DNA of 64,000 nt, from the NCBI GenBank assembly GCA_020744425.1, contig JAGMUV010000006.1:682001-746000 (forward strand), in the 5' to 3' direction. The number at the start of each line of letters is the position of its first letter. Position 1 is the first letter of the stretch. This document shows, in pieces, positions 1 to 11,031 of this stretch. The position numbers were made by a program, and so were the translations under genes. This DNA is from Dactylonectria macrodidyma (Eukaryota; Ascomycota; Sordariomycetes; Hypocreales; Nectriaceae). Below the pieces are notes generated by a model. The model saw nothing but the letters and a program-made list of their open reading frames with translations, had not been told where the DNA came from and ran no database searches.

Positions 1-95
1 GTCTTCCTCTTGCGGCAGGCGTCGCAAGGCCGCAAGCTGCGTCGCTGCCGCTTGCGGGCGTTGTTCTGGTAGTCCTGGGGCGTGATGATTTCCAT
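1..95 (-). CDS. Zn(II)2Cys6 transcription factor, N-terminal end only
   Basis: Read on the minus strand from the ATG at 93-95, the frame is open to the window edge and encodes 31 residues. A basic stretch (residues 14-22, ARKRQRRSLR-like) leads into PCDACRKRK with Cys24 and Cys27. This is the first CX2C half of the fungal Zn2Cys6 binuclear cluster, followed by the usual basic residues. The family binds CGG-containing promoter sites in the nucleus. The rest of the cluster, the linker and the regulatory domain lie outside the window, so the target pathway cannot be named. An unusually long gene-free stretch lies upstream, as is common for fungal regulators. Confidence 0.85.
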   Translation of the reverse strand, partial: MEIITPQDYQNNARKRQRRSLRPCDACRKRK

Positions 96-3000
96 TGGGG
101 GCCGTTGGTGTCGCTGTCGCTGATGGGGAGCGCAAGGGACGGCCTAGCCATGTCCAACCATCCAAGTACAAGACCTGAGTGAGAAGCAGGGTGTAAGGTG
201 AGGTGAGGTCGACACGCTGCCCTTGGGCAGCTAGGTAGGGTAAGTAAGTCGGCAAGGAAAGGTATGTAAGGTATATAAGGTATGTAAGACTGTAAGTAGG
301 TAGTTCAGGTAGGGTCAGCTAAGACAAGCCAGGTAGCTAAGACAAGTAGGTGTAGGTAGGGTGTAGGGCGTATGGTGTATTCGTGTATGTACGGAGACGG
401 TCCGTCCGGGGGTCAGTTCCCGGGGGTTCCTGCACGGCAGACGGCAGAAGTCGCGGAAACCTGACTCCTTCTCGCTAGGCCCTCCGGTTGGTTGTACTTC
501 GTAGGTCAGGGCTTGGTGTCTTTTTTTTCTTTCTTTTTTTCTTTCTTTCGTCTCCCTTGTTTTCTCTGTCCGTTTGGCTTGTCCTAGAACTGCGTCAAAA
601 ACTTTGTCTTGTACACCGTTTAGATATACACCGTATGTAAACTGGCGCCGTGTGTGTGCGTGTGCGTGTGTGCGGGCGTGTGGGGGGGGTTAATATGCGT
701 CTCTTGTCTTGGAAAACCCGTTCTGCACCGCGCTTCGCAGTGACTCGTAGGTCCGACAGCATCCAGTTATGATCCACAGAGACGGACAAGAACGACGGGG
801 TCTCCGAGTCTCGGGCCATTTAAGTCTCCTGACAAGGCGCTGGCTCCGGGCACGCGTTTCGCTGATCGAGCAAGCCCCAAAAGCTGTTTAACCCTCCCCA
901 GGGGCTACCCCCAAGTGTCAGCCAGGTCTTGGCCAGCTTCGACACCCCATCTGTCGGGTCAAACTCTCTTTTCCGATGCGAGGAGGCAGGGGGACCACCC
1001 TTTCTCGTGAGATGAGCAATGGCGCACGCGTCATTTACCCGGATGACGGGGAGGCTGATGGGCTTCGCCAGCCTCACGGGCCTTGGACACTGGAAACGGG
1101 GAAGGAAAAGAACAAGGAAACGGGTCATCGTTTGTTCTGGTGCTGGTGCTGGTGCTGGTGCTGGCGCTGGCGCTGGCGTTGGTCCCAGAGCTTGTTTCGC
1201 TCTCGGTCTCTCGAGGATCCCTTCTCTTCATGGTGGCTTCTTCATGGTGGCTATGACAGAAACAACACGGACGCCGCCCTGCCATCAACATGGCTGCAAT
1301 GCTGCCGGCACTTAATTTTAGTGGGCGACTTAAACATCCATTGGAAGCTTGACTGACCTCTCCTTGGCTGCACCGGGGGGAGAGGTACGGCTTAGAGAAG
1401 CCCTCCAAGCCACTCTCTCAAGCCCTCTTCCTCTCCCACATCCCTGGCTAGTTTAGAGTTGGGCCCGTCTCTGCGCGAGAGGTCCATGTGGCCGAGATGG
1501 GCCCCCCGGAGAGACCCAGCCTCAGCGCACCAAAACGCCCATGGACAAGGGTCACAGTAACACAAAGGCGGCTCTGGGTCCGTTGCCCTTGGTCTTTCTG
1601 TCTTGTATGGTGTCTCTCTCTTGTCTGCCTCTCTCTGTGTCTCCCCGAGAGGAAATCTTCCTTTTTTGGCAGCCCCCTCCCCTACCCCCTACCCCCTACC
1701 CCTGGACAAAAGAGACTTCTCTCTCTCTTTACCGCTCGGACCTGGCAGGGGTTATCTTTGTGCCTCTTCCGCTTGCCGCTGCCGCCGAAGGAAGAGATGC
1801 CGGGAGGTCCGTCCCAGGGACTTGGGCTCGGGAGTTGGCTTTGGGCCTTGGGAAGCGGGCGGCTGGCGCTACCCGTTGCGGCCGCGCCTTGGCAGACTAG
1901 ATGGGACAAGATGGTATGGCACAAGCCGTGGTGGGCTGGAGAATGAACCCTGGAATTCTTGATCGAGCAATGCGGAATGACGTCGCCAGGCCTGTCGCTT
2001 GTGAGCTTCTAGCCCTTGTCCTTCCCTTTGCCTTTGCTTTGCCGCCCTTCGTGTTCCCATCCACCATTGTCTCTCATGCGCTCTGGCTCCATGGTCCGCC
2101 TCGTCTCTTCTGCTTCGGTTCGCCTTGTGTCTTGGCTCGCCTCGTCATCGGGCCCTGGACTTTGCTTGGCTTTGGGTCGCTGGCCTCAGCTTTACTTTCG
2201 AGCTAGCTTCGCCTCCTTGCCTGACCTAGCAAAAAGAGCCGTGCCCATTCCCACGGAGTTTAGACCATCACACACGCTGCCCCTCGCGGAGACTGAACTT
2301 TTGTAAACCATGACGATGGTGCTCCCTCGAAGTTGCGTAGATGGCGGCTGAGTCTCGTCGTCGTAATGCCGCTTGAATCCTAAAACAAAACGCATACGCA
2401 CTTACCATCGTGTCGCTGTCGTCATCGCCCGCTCGTTGGTGGCTTGGACGTTGAATCCTTCGGCAGAGGCAAAAAACGTTGACTGACCTGATCTGCCTTC
2501 AGCTCGCAGTCTGGACTCATGTAGCATGATACCTCTCAGTCTCGCCATAGGCACAAGAGAGACAACAAGTGGGCTCTCGCTCTCCCCCAGCTCCCCACTT
2601 CTCCCGTCCTCTCTTTTCCCGCCCTCACTCCCCCTCGCCCTCTTCTGGACCAACCGTTTGCAATTGATCAATCTCTCAGCCATCAATTTCACCGATAATC
2701 TGCATCCGAATCACCATCTGGGCCTTTCTGTCTCAAGCCACACTGCCTCTAATTCGACCAGCCAAGAAAAAACAATCATGGCCCAACAAACGACCACCCT
2801 GGCCACCGGCCACTTCCTGTTGGGTTTCCCATCATGTCTCAAGAAGCCGTCACAAACAGGAAAAGGGGTGAGCGGCTGAACGAAGGCATCTCGCTCGGCT
2901 ACTACCCCGTCTCTTCCTATAGGTAGCTCGGAATGCTGTGGCCTCATTCAGTTGTCAGACAACTGCCGACCGCAAGAACCCATGCTCGCCTAGTTCCGCT

Positions 3001-6000
3001 AAACCAACATTGGCGCCCGTGGAATCGGCATCGGCGATGCGAGGGCCCATGCAATTCAGGATGATTAGCATCTTTTCTCCGATTGCGAAACGCTATTTTC
3101 TCCAATCACAGATTCCTGACAACACTTGAGTAGCGCCTACCGATTTCAATCAACGGCTGGATATGCGGATAGCCCTATGATCCACAGGAGGAGATGGAGA
3201 TGGGAACGGCCTTTATGGCATCCCAGAGTTGACATCATTTCCGTGCCTTTCCAAAGATTCAGATTCAGAATCACTCGGCCTGTAAGTGGTTTAGCCTATA
3301 CTGACACAAAGTGACCTCTCGCGTGCTAGTCGAAGCCATTGAAGCGCCAATATTGTCTCTCCTGCACAGTACTCCTTTTCGGTTATGTAAGAGGTGTGTC
3401 TCTGTCAGCAGCGCTATTGATGGCACGAAGATCTTGCCTCCCCGGACGTCTGGTATGATAGGAGTTCTGACCTCTGTTGAGAGAACTAGACTACGTACGC
3501 CTGTGTAACACAGGCTCGGTCAACTAAGGTCAGTAGTGGCACGTTTGCCGAGCTTGGGCGGGAGAGCTCCCGTGTCATTCCCGATTTCACGTACGTAGTC
3601 GGCCTCCAATTCGGTCCCGAGAGGCAGGCTGCTTACACAGGAGCCGTGGAGCGACGATCAACGCTTAGGCTCTAGCCGCGGATCTCCCTCCCCGGCATGA
3701 TGCATCATCTCGATCTTAGTCAGGTTTCCTCATCTTTTGTGGCTCGGGGGAATTATGGCCGTCGAACTCTAATATAGGGAGTGAGACGCCATGCAGGAAT
3801 CACAAACGATGGGTCTATTTCTCTGCGCGGCGGGTTTATGTAGCGCGCGCCTGGGGGGCTTATAGGTTGGTGACACAAGATGCAGCCTTTCTGCTGACGC
3901 ATGCCGACCAAAATGATATATCATTCGATTGATACACGCCCAAGCTGCACGTAAAACCGCATCTGGGTGGAGAACAAGTATTGGCGTTTTTGAATCGAGA
4001 ATCTGGCGCTGCCAACATTGCGATCCACGGTGCATATCCTGCAAGCGGCCATAAACGGACATCATATTCTACTCTGGGAGGTAGAGCTGACCACCCTCTA
4101 GGCTTTGTTTTTGAGACAACAAAGAGACTATCGAACGCAGCCGCGAGACATTGAGTGCTTGGGATTCAAGACAGAAAAAGAAAGAAAAGCCACAGTGCGT
4201 TAGTCGGACGCGGTATCGTTTTCGGTCTCGCGGTCGTGGGAGGACTTGTGTAACGTAAATCAAGAGGCGTCCCATCAAGCCCAAACTAAACTATTTAGCG
4301 TCGAGTTATGTGCACATTACCAAAGGCCATCCCAACACGGACCGCATTTATTCGCTGTCAAGGATATGGATCCTCGTCAGCTCAATTCAAACGTCAAACG
4401 CCAAGACATATTCACGCTTTAATCTTTTGGTTCCCTCTCCCCCTCCGCCCGCCCCCCCCCCCTTCAAGGAAAAAGAAACAAAAGCAATCCATCCCTACAT
4501 ACGTAGTTCGCTTCCTCGCTTGACAGCTGAACCGGTGGGATTTCACTGATTATGGCTTGTTGTCGGACCGAGTTGCCAATTGGTTTCGTCGGGAACCGTC
4601 GGTGAGCGGACTTCGCGACGGTCAACCCTGGTCCTGACGTCTAGCCCACCGCGGGGGCTCCGTGCAAGTCAGTCCACGTTGGGAAAGACAATTCCGCGGA
4701 GCGCGCGGGTGCTTGACGCGCTCAGCGGCTACAGTCGACCGGGTTTATACGATGTACGTGGGAATACTGCGGTCTCCGTCATTGAGACAACAATCTGATT
4801 ATTGATAGACGATCTAATAATAAAGATACGTAGTGCAAGATGGAAACCTCGGCTGGTCGCTAGTGCATATAGTAGACTACGTAGTACAGTAGAAGGACGT
4901 GGGACAACCAGGATGGATCATGAGTGTTAGTCAACAACCCCATGCTGTCGACAAATCATGAGAGAGACAGACGCCAAAAGAGTTCGGTACCCCAGACGTG
5001 CCCCCAAATTAAAATAAACGGGCGCAATGCCTCACTTTTCGTTCGATTCTGAAACTCGATGGCCACGCCTTCAATGCAATCCCCTTGTTGGCAAGTCGGA
5101 CTTGTGTCCAGCTCCCCCGCTCCCCCCTCTTCCTTTGGTCGGATTCCCCTTCTCTATTGATTAAAAAATTAAAAATTAAAAAAGGGATCCTAGCAGGAAT
5201 GCTACCGCATAAACCGGGGCGGTCCAGGCCAAAAGAGGCATCTACAAACTCACGTTGCTCCAGGTGCTATCAAGATTGGCGCCGGCGGCCCTGGGCCTGC
5301 CCGACATCCATCATGACTCGGCTCATGTTTCCCCAGCCACTGTTGGTTATCGTTCTGTTAGTGTGGCTTTTATTACCTACTAAAACCTCAGGCATGTATT
5401 CCTGGGGCTCAGGCTCAGGTACCGGGGGAGGGGCCGTCTAGTTGAGGCCCACGTCCCGCACCAAGAGTCCATTTGGGGAATGTGGAGGCCGGGCGCAAGG
5501 GCCAAGGTCAAGACGGTAAAGAGTTTTAAGGCTGGTGTTAAGGCAGGGCGGTGTTAAGGCAGGCCAGCAGGCTGTTTGGCTGCTAACAGGCAGGGCAGAC
5601 CGAAGGACATGGGGCCGAGTGGGTGCGCCCGGAGTCGGCTTGTGGGTGGGATCTCGGTCAACCCGGGCTGCCAGCAACCAGCTTACGTGGAAAAAAACGA
5701 GGCTTTGGGGCCGGAACTGAAGTGGGATAATCGGGTGTTGCATTGCGGCCAGGCTTACGCTTGGGTTTAAGTCTATTCCGATTTCCGCGCGACTTGAAGC
5801 TGGAAACCCCGTCATTCTTTGTTGTTGTCGCCGTGTCTCTCTCGTCCTTCTTTGTCTCTCTCTGTCTCTCACTGTCTCTCTCCCATTGCTTTCTCTCTCT
5901 CCTCTACAGCACATACCCTAAAGGAAATACCAAAAGATCCTCTGCCACTACCCTACCTACCACCCCTTGGGGACGCCACGTCCGACGCCAATGCCGACCA

Positions 6001-6591
6001 GTGAATGCCTCCCTGATCGGTGCATGATAGACCGTCTTCGTCCGGAGCTGGTGTTCTTTCTCGGCCGGGCCAAGGAACCATCCCCTCTTCCCCCCCCGGC
6101 CATCCTCTAGGTTGAGCAGCAAGAGAGAAAAAAGGTTCGTCAGACTCCATTGATTACCCCTCCCCATTCAGGACGAGCTTGCCAGGCCTTTTGTTCGGCC
6201 TTGTTGCGATAAGCCAGTCAGGTTCCCCACGTGTAGTCTTGGCATTGACCTACTCCATACTCCATGTTGCTCCTTCGAGCCTGTCATCCCTGGATCGGCC
6301 AGATAGCTGGCAACGTGCAGAGACGATCACTTATCAAAGGTCACAAGCTTGGGGAGTGAACCAGGCCGGCGGGCCGGATGTCGCTGTATCGCCGTGCTGT
6401 CGTAGAAATTTAAGAATGCACCGATGATCCCTTCTTTTTTTTCCCTTTATTCCCTTGTAGCTCTGTCACTCTCGAGGATTTCCTTTCCTGCAAGTCGATC
6501 GGTGACCTGTGGAACAACCTTACAGCTGGAAAGCTTGTGTGGGCCCTTTGTAAACCAAAACCTCAAGACCCTCCTCCCATTGTTCATAAGC
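96..6591. other. Long gene-free divergent region with low-complexity tracts
   Basis: No convincing gene is seen in about 6.5 kb between the leftward regulator and the rightward 5'-nucleotidase. It holds GGTA/TAGG-rich short repeats (about 180-380), a T/C tract (520-570), a GT-rich tract (645-690), a GGTGCT hexanucleotide repeat (1136-1182), a CCCCTA run (about 1678-1703), a C homopolymer (about 4448-4462) and a strong CT tract ending in CTACAG (5820-5908). The CT tract is on the sense strand of the 5'-nucleotidase and may mark its transcription start or a 5'-UTR intron acceptor. The open frames here are short and compositionally biased. Confidence 0.6.
1136..1182. repeat. GGTGCT/GGCGCT hexanucleotide microsatellite
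   Basis: About seven tandem copies of a six-base unit (GGTGCT drifting to GGCGCT). Because the unit is a multiple of three it keeps several frames open and creates artificial Trp-Cys or Ala-Gly repeat peptides. These should not be taken as genes. Confidence 0.85.
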
Positions 6592-8475
6592 ATGAGGTCG
6601 TCCCTGTCCCTGGTTGCGCTCGCATTGGCCACCTCGGCCTGCGCCGAGGATGTGCTTTATAGCAAGCGCATGAGCAAGCGATTCATTGATGACGAGGGCA
6701 ACTACAACATCTGTAAGACGCATCCTCCGCACGCATCCACTCTATGAGCCACCACATCTATACCATGAACCACCACATCTCTGTTCCATGAACCATCAAT
6801 TGACAACCCAACAGCCTTCTTCCACGTCAATGACGTCCACGCTCACCTGGACGAGTTCCGGTCCTCCGGCACCGACTGCACGGATCCGACCGCCGGCTGC
6901 TACGGCGGATACGCCCGCATCAAGCACACCGTCGACGGCCTGCGCGAGGCGCACCCGGACAACCTGTGGCTCAACGCCGGCGACGAGTTCCAGGGAACCC
7001 TCTTCTACTCGTACTACAAGGGCAAGAAGATCGACGAGGTGCTCAACGCCCTCGAGTTCGACGCCATGACGCTCGGCAACCACGAATGGGACGGCGGCGA
7101 CGAGCAGCTCGGCGAGTTCCTCCTCAACCTGACCTTCCCCGTCGTCTCGTGCAACGTCAAGAGCGAGTACAGCGCCCTCAACAAGACCATCAAGAACTAC
7201 CACATCTTTGAGGACCACGACCTGGCCGTCATCGGCGTCACCACCGACACCACCCCCAGCATCTCCAACGTCGGCGACAAGACCAAGTTCCTCGACCCCA
7301 TCTCCGCGGTGCAGGACTCCATCTGGGAGATCCGCAACACCACCGAGATCAAGCGCATCGTTGCCCTCACCCACGTGGGCTACGAGGTCGACCAGGAGCT
7401 AGCCAAGAAGACCGAAGGTCTGTCCCTCATCATCGGCGGCCACAGCCACACCCTCCTGGGCGATATGGAGGACGCCGAGGGAGACTACCCTACCATTGTC
7501 GAGGACGCCAACGGCGACGAGGTCTTCGTCGTCACCGCCTACCGATGGGGCGAGTACGTCGGCTACATCGACGTCACGTTTGACGAGGACGGCAAGGCCC
7601 TAGCCTACCACGGCGCCCCCATCCACATGGACAACACCACCGAGATGGACGCGGGCCTCAACAAGACCATCAAGTCCTGGAGGGGCCCCTTTGAGAAGTT
7701 CGCCGCCAAGGTCGTTGGTGAGACCGAGGTCGAACTGGACCAGACCACCTGCCAGGAGGGAGACTGCCTCCTAGGTCAGGTCATGGCCGATGCCATGTAC
7801 GCGTACCGCCTCGAGCAGGCGGGCGAGGGCGAGAAGCCCGACTTCGCCTTCATCAACTCGGGCGGCGTGCGCGCCACCATCGACGAGGGCAACATCACCC
7901 GCGGCGAAGTCCTGACGTCGTTCCCCTTTGGCAACGCCATCGTCGAGCTAACCTACACGGGCTCCGAGCTGCACGAGATTTTCGAGGGCGCCGTCACAGG
8001 CATCAACCAGATCAACAAGGAGGAGATCACCTCGTGGTTCCAAATCTCCAAGCCCCTGGTGGTCACGTATAACCCAGGCAACGCCAACGGCTCCAAGATC
8101 ATCAGCATCACCGTCGACGGCGAGGCTCTCGTCGACGACCAGGAGTACCGCATGATCACCCTCGACTTCCTGGCCGGCGGCGGCGACAACTTCCTACAGA
8201 CCACAACCGACTTCGTCACCCTTGACACCCAGGACGAGGTCCTCATCCAGTACCTCGCGGACAACAACCCCCTCGATGTGCAGCTGGAGAAGCGCGTCGT
8301 GGCCTCCAACGCCACCAGCGGTAGCAACAGCACCGACGGCGGCAGCAACAGCACCGACAGCAGCGACGAATCCGAGTCAACCACCACTCCCACTCCTGAC
8401 AATGGAGCGAGCGTCGCGCAGGCTTCGCTCTTTGCCGCCGTCTTCGGCACCGCCCTCACCCTAGCCCTCCTGTGA
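6592..8475 (+). CDS. Secreted/GPI-anchored 5'-nucleotidase (UshA/CD73-type metallophosphoesterase)
   Basis: Exons 6592-6712 and 6815-8475 with a 102-bp intron give 593 residues. Residues 1-18 form a signal peptide. The calcineurin-like domain carries NDVHAH (Asp47, His49), NAGDEFQG (Asp97), GNHE (128-131), THVG (His227) and GGHSHT (248-253), the dimetal ligands of the 5'-nucleotidase family. The C-terminal nucleotide-binding domain carries NSGGVRATID (from 388) and the following FPFGN segment. The tail is Ser/Thr/Asn-rich and ends in a hydrophobic stretch, a GPI-anchor signal. The likely reaction is hydrolysis of extracellular nucleotides to nucleoside and phosphate at the cell surface. The start is the first ATG giving a signal peptide, and the intron restores the family sequence ISFFHVND. 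Substrate range is not readable; it could also act on other nucleotide phosphates. Confidence 0.93.
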
Positions 8476-8610
8476 ATATAAGAAACAAAACGGACACTTT
8501 ACGGTGATGGAGAATGATTTATGTAGCAAGCAAAGCAACAATACCAAAACAATTACTATCTGAAACAATCAAACAAAAATACTCTATTATATTACGTACA
8601 CGCCTGTCGT

Positions 8611-8790
8611 CTAATTTTGCCTAAGTAGTGGCGCAGCCTCGCGGTCTTCCAACCACAAAGCCTCCCTTTCAGCCTTGCGGATTTTAAAGAAGAGCGCCAA
8701 AAGAAAGAGAGCTGGAATTGTAAGCCATACGACGAGACAAAACAGTAGAACCCATAAATAGACCCGGACCGCATCCGCAGGGTCGCTCAT
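8611..8790 (-). CDS. Possible small single-pass membrane protein
   Basis: A 59-residue frame starts MSDPADAVRVYL, continues with one long hydrophobic helix (about residues 12-33, Leu/Val/Phe/Trp-rich) and ends in a charged tail KIRKAEREALWLEDRE. An in-frame ATG at 8899-8901 would extend it to 96 residues. No family is recognised. The clean TM-plus-charged-tail layout favours a real product, but the length is within chance range. It sits between the 3' ends of the 5'-nucleotidase and the MFS permease, and a reading as 3'-UTR sequence is equally possible. Confidence 0.3.
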   Translation of the reverse strand: MSDPADAVRVYLWVLLFCLVVWLTIPALFLLALFFKIRKAEREALWLEDREAAPLLRQN

Positions 8791-9307
8791 TGTAACAGAA
8801 CCAAACATGGCAAAAACATAGGCCGCCTTCGAACTAACTGAAAGAAATTCCAGACCCAAAACTCCTACATGACGTCTGATTTTTGTCTCACTAATATACA
8901 CTCTCCGTGGAGGGTCAAGACAAAGAAACCTTATCTTCTGTACTATTAACAGCGCAAGCCACTTTTCCTCACAATGGCTCTCGCACCATGTTCAGATGTT
9001 GTTAGATTATAGACAGTATCGGAACAGCTGAACAGCTGAACAGCTGAACAGCCAATCGCGATCCGATGCTGTCAGATAACAAGGGCAACAGCCTGACCAT
9101 CCAAATCAGATAGACTAGTGTGATCCACAGACGTGGCTTACGCAACATAATATCACTGTAGCAGCTACAAAGCTACCTCACTTCAAAATTGGCAAGCAAA
9201 TAGACGTGTGCATCATCAGATAATCGTTATAGGCACCCAGCAACTACATACAGCAAGCAACTACTCAGTTCCTCCTGCTATAAACGCACACCAAAACTTG
9301 TAAATCC
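8791..9307. other. Intergenic, with AACAGCTG tandem repeat
   Basis: Low-complexity, moderately AT-rich spacer between convergent transcripts. The only structure seen is the short AACAGCTG tandem repeat at 9023-9052. Nothing else is supported. Confidence 0.5.
9023..9052. repeat. AACAGCTG tandem repeat (3.75 copies)
   Basis: The eight-base unit AACAGCTG is repeated perfectly at 9023, 9031 and 9039, with a partial copy at 9047. Each unit contains the palindrome CAGCTG. Confidence 0.9.
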
Positions 9308-11031
9308 TTAGTATGTATATCGGAAGTCCGGAGTAGCATCATCCTAGGCTTGTTAGCACTCAACATCGTCGGCTTTTTCAGGGGGTTAAAACTCACAGAG
9401 TGGCTCTCCAGCACCTTCTCTCCCCTGTCGGCCTTGCCGTTCTGTCGCTTGAAATCGAGGTCCAAGAAGCAGACGAGGATGATGCTGAGCAACGCGCAGG
9501 CAATGCACGTGTACATGCCGGGCTTGTACCCCGTCAGCATGTCCTGAGAGCGGAAGACCAGACTGCCAGCGATGCCACCAACACCACCGAAGCCCACGAG
9601 GGTGGCACTGCAAAAGGCGCGCTTCCACTGGCCGCGGACGTTGTTGGCCTGGAAGGCCATGACGGCGGGGATGTTGCTGTTGGCGCCGGCGGTGACGAGG
9701 AAAACACCAAAGTAGCGCACGTTGGCGCTCTTGGCCCAGCCCATGATGGGCAGGCCGATGAGGCAGAGCACCATGTTGAAGATGATGATGGGTCCGCGGA
9801 TGCGGTACTTATCGCCGACCCAGGCCGTGGAGAACATGACGATACCGGCAAAGGCGTAGGGCGGGGCGACGAGGCACTGAGCCTCACCAACGGAGAAGCC
9901 CATGTTGCCGACGAGGATGATGGGCAGCGTGTAGGCGAGCGCGTAGCTCATGGTGGTGGTATCGAAGAAGATCATGGCGTAGGCCCAGATCTTCCAGTCA
10001 GCACCGCCGCGTAGGAACTTGCTGAGTTGGAAAGGCGGCACCGTCGAGTCGCCTCGGTCACGTTGGATGCGGTCGACAATCCACGCGCGCTCGCGCTGAC
10101 CCAGGAAGGACCAGGACTCACGCGACGAGTCGGGGAAGTCGACGAGCAGCCAGTACCCGACGACGCCCAGGGCCACCGTGATGGTGCCTTCGATGATGAA
10201 GATCCAGCGCCAGCCGGTGAGGCCCTCGCGGCCGTTGAGCTGCATGAGCTGTGGCGGGAGGTGTGAGTGAGTTGAGTACAATATCCGAGGAACAGGAGAC
10301 TTACACCATAGGCAAGAATACCAGAGAATGCAGAGGCGACGCAGCCGAGGAGATAGAACATAGAGTATCGCTTTCCAACCTCATCTATTCCCAGGGGTCA
10401 GCACGCAAGCCCATACGTACCAGAAGAAGACACGAAAAAACTCACATCGCGTGTACCATGTGCTCAGAAGATAGACACAGCTAGGGAAGAATCCGGCCTC
10501 AAAGACGCCCAGCACCGCTCGGAGAGCAGCGAGCTGCGGATACTTCTTGACGAATCCCATGCCGATCATGACGGCGCCCCAGAGGATGGTGATGATGGAG
10601 AGGTGGAACCGGGGGCCAATCTTTCGGATGAGGATGGTGGACGGAGGCTGGAAAAGGATGTACGGGATGAAGAAGACCAAGTTGCAAATGTTCTAATGTC
10701 ATCACACCCGTCAGTTTATGTCCTACTCAGTCAAAAGGGAGACCAGAAAACTCACGTATCGGAATCCCGTCAGGACAAGCTCGACGCTCATGCCGGCAAT
10801 GTTGGCGGCGCTCATGTTGGTGCGGTCCATGAGGGACACACAGTACATGGCGCCAACGGTGACGACTAGGCGGCGATCGATGCGGCGGATGATCTTGCGC
10901 TGCTCCTCGGGCGTGAAGCCGTGGTCCGGGTCATGATCCGGGTCCGAGTCCAGCTTGCTGGGGGCCAGGTCGAGGTGCTTGGCCTCGACTCGGCCTTCGA
11001 CGGAGGCTTCCTTGTCGGTGGGTGAAGCCAT
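9308..11031 (-). CDS. MFS permease, anion:cation symporter (DAL5/allantoate permease-like) family
   Basis: Five exons on the minus strand (11031-10756, 10692-10446, 10384-10305, 10248-9397, 9343-9308) give 496 residues. The introns are 63, 61, 56 and 53 bp. Splicing was fixed by family continuity: FRY|NICN, STWYTR-Y-EVGKRYS, AYG|LMQLNG and a C-terminus ending FRYTY, which is typical of this family. The cytoplasmic N-terminus is acidic and followed by RRIDRRL and SLMDRTNMS, the start of TM1. About 12 TM segments follow, with the usual central loop. Family members import organic anions such as allantoate, nicotinate or pantothenate with protons; the substrate here cannot be told. The last exon is only 36 nt and would be missed by a simple ORF call. 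Confidence 0.92.

Noticed and set aside
976..1408. Overlapping ORFs on both strands with Trp-Cys or Ala-Gly repeats
   Set aside because: They are kept open by the hexanucleotide microsatellite at 1136-1182; no domain or splice logic.
1678..1703. CCCCTA run resembling a telomere-type repeat
   Set aside because: The common fungal telomere unit is CCCTAA; this CCCCTA run is short and not that sequence, so it is a simple repeat.
6796..7374. Minus-strand 192-codon frame opposite the 5'-nucleotidase
   Set aside because: Mirror of a GC-rich coding strand; the sense strand has all catalytic motifs.
9400..10014. Plus-strand 204-codon frame rich in His/Glu/Asp
   Set aside because: Antisense shadow of the MFS permease, which has full family motifs and splice sites.
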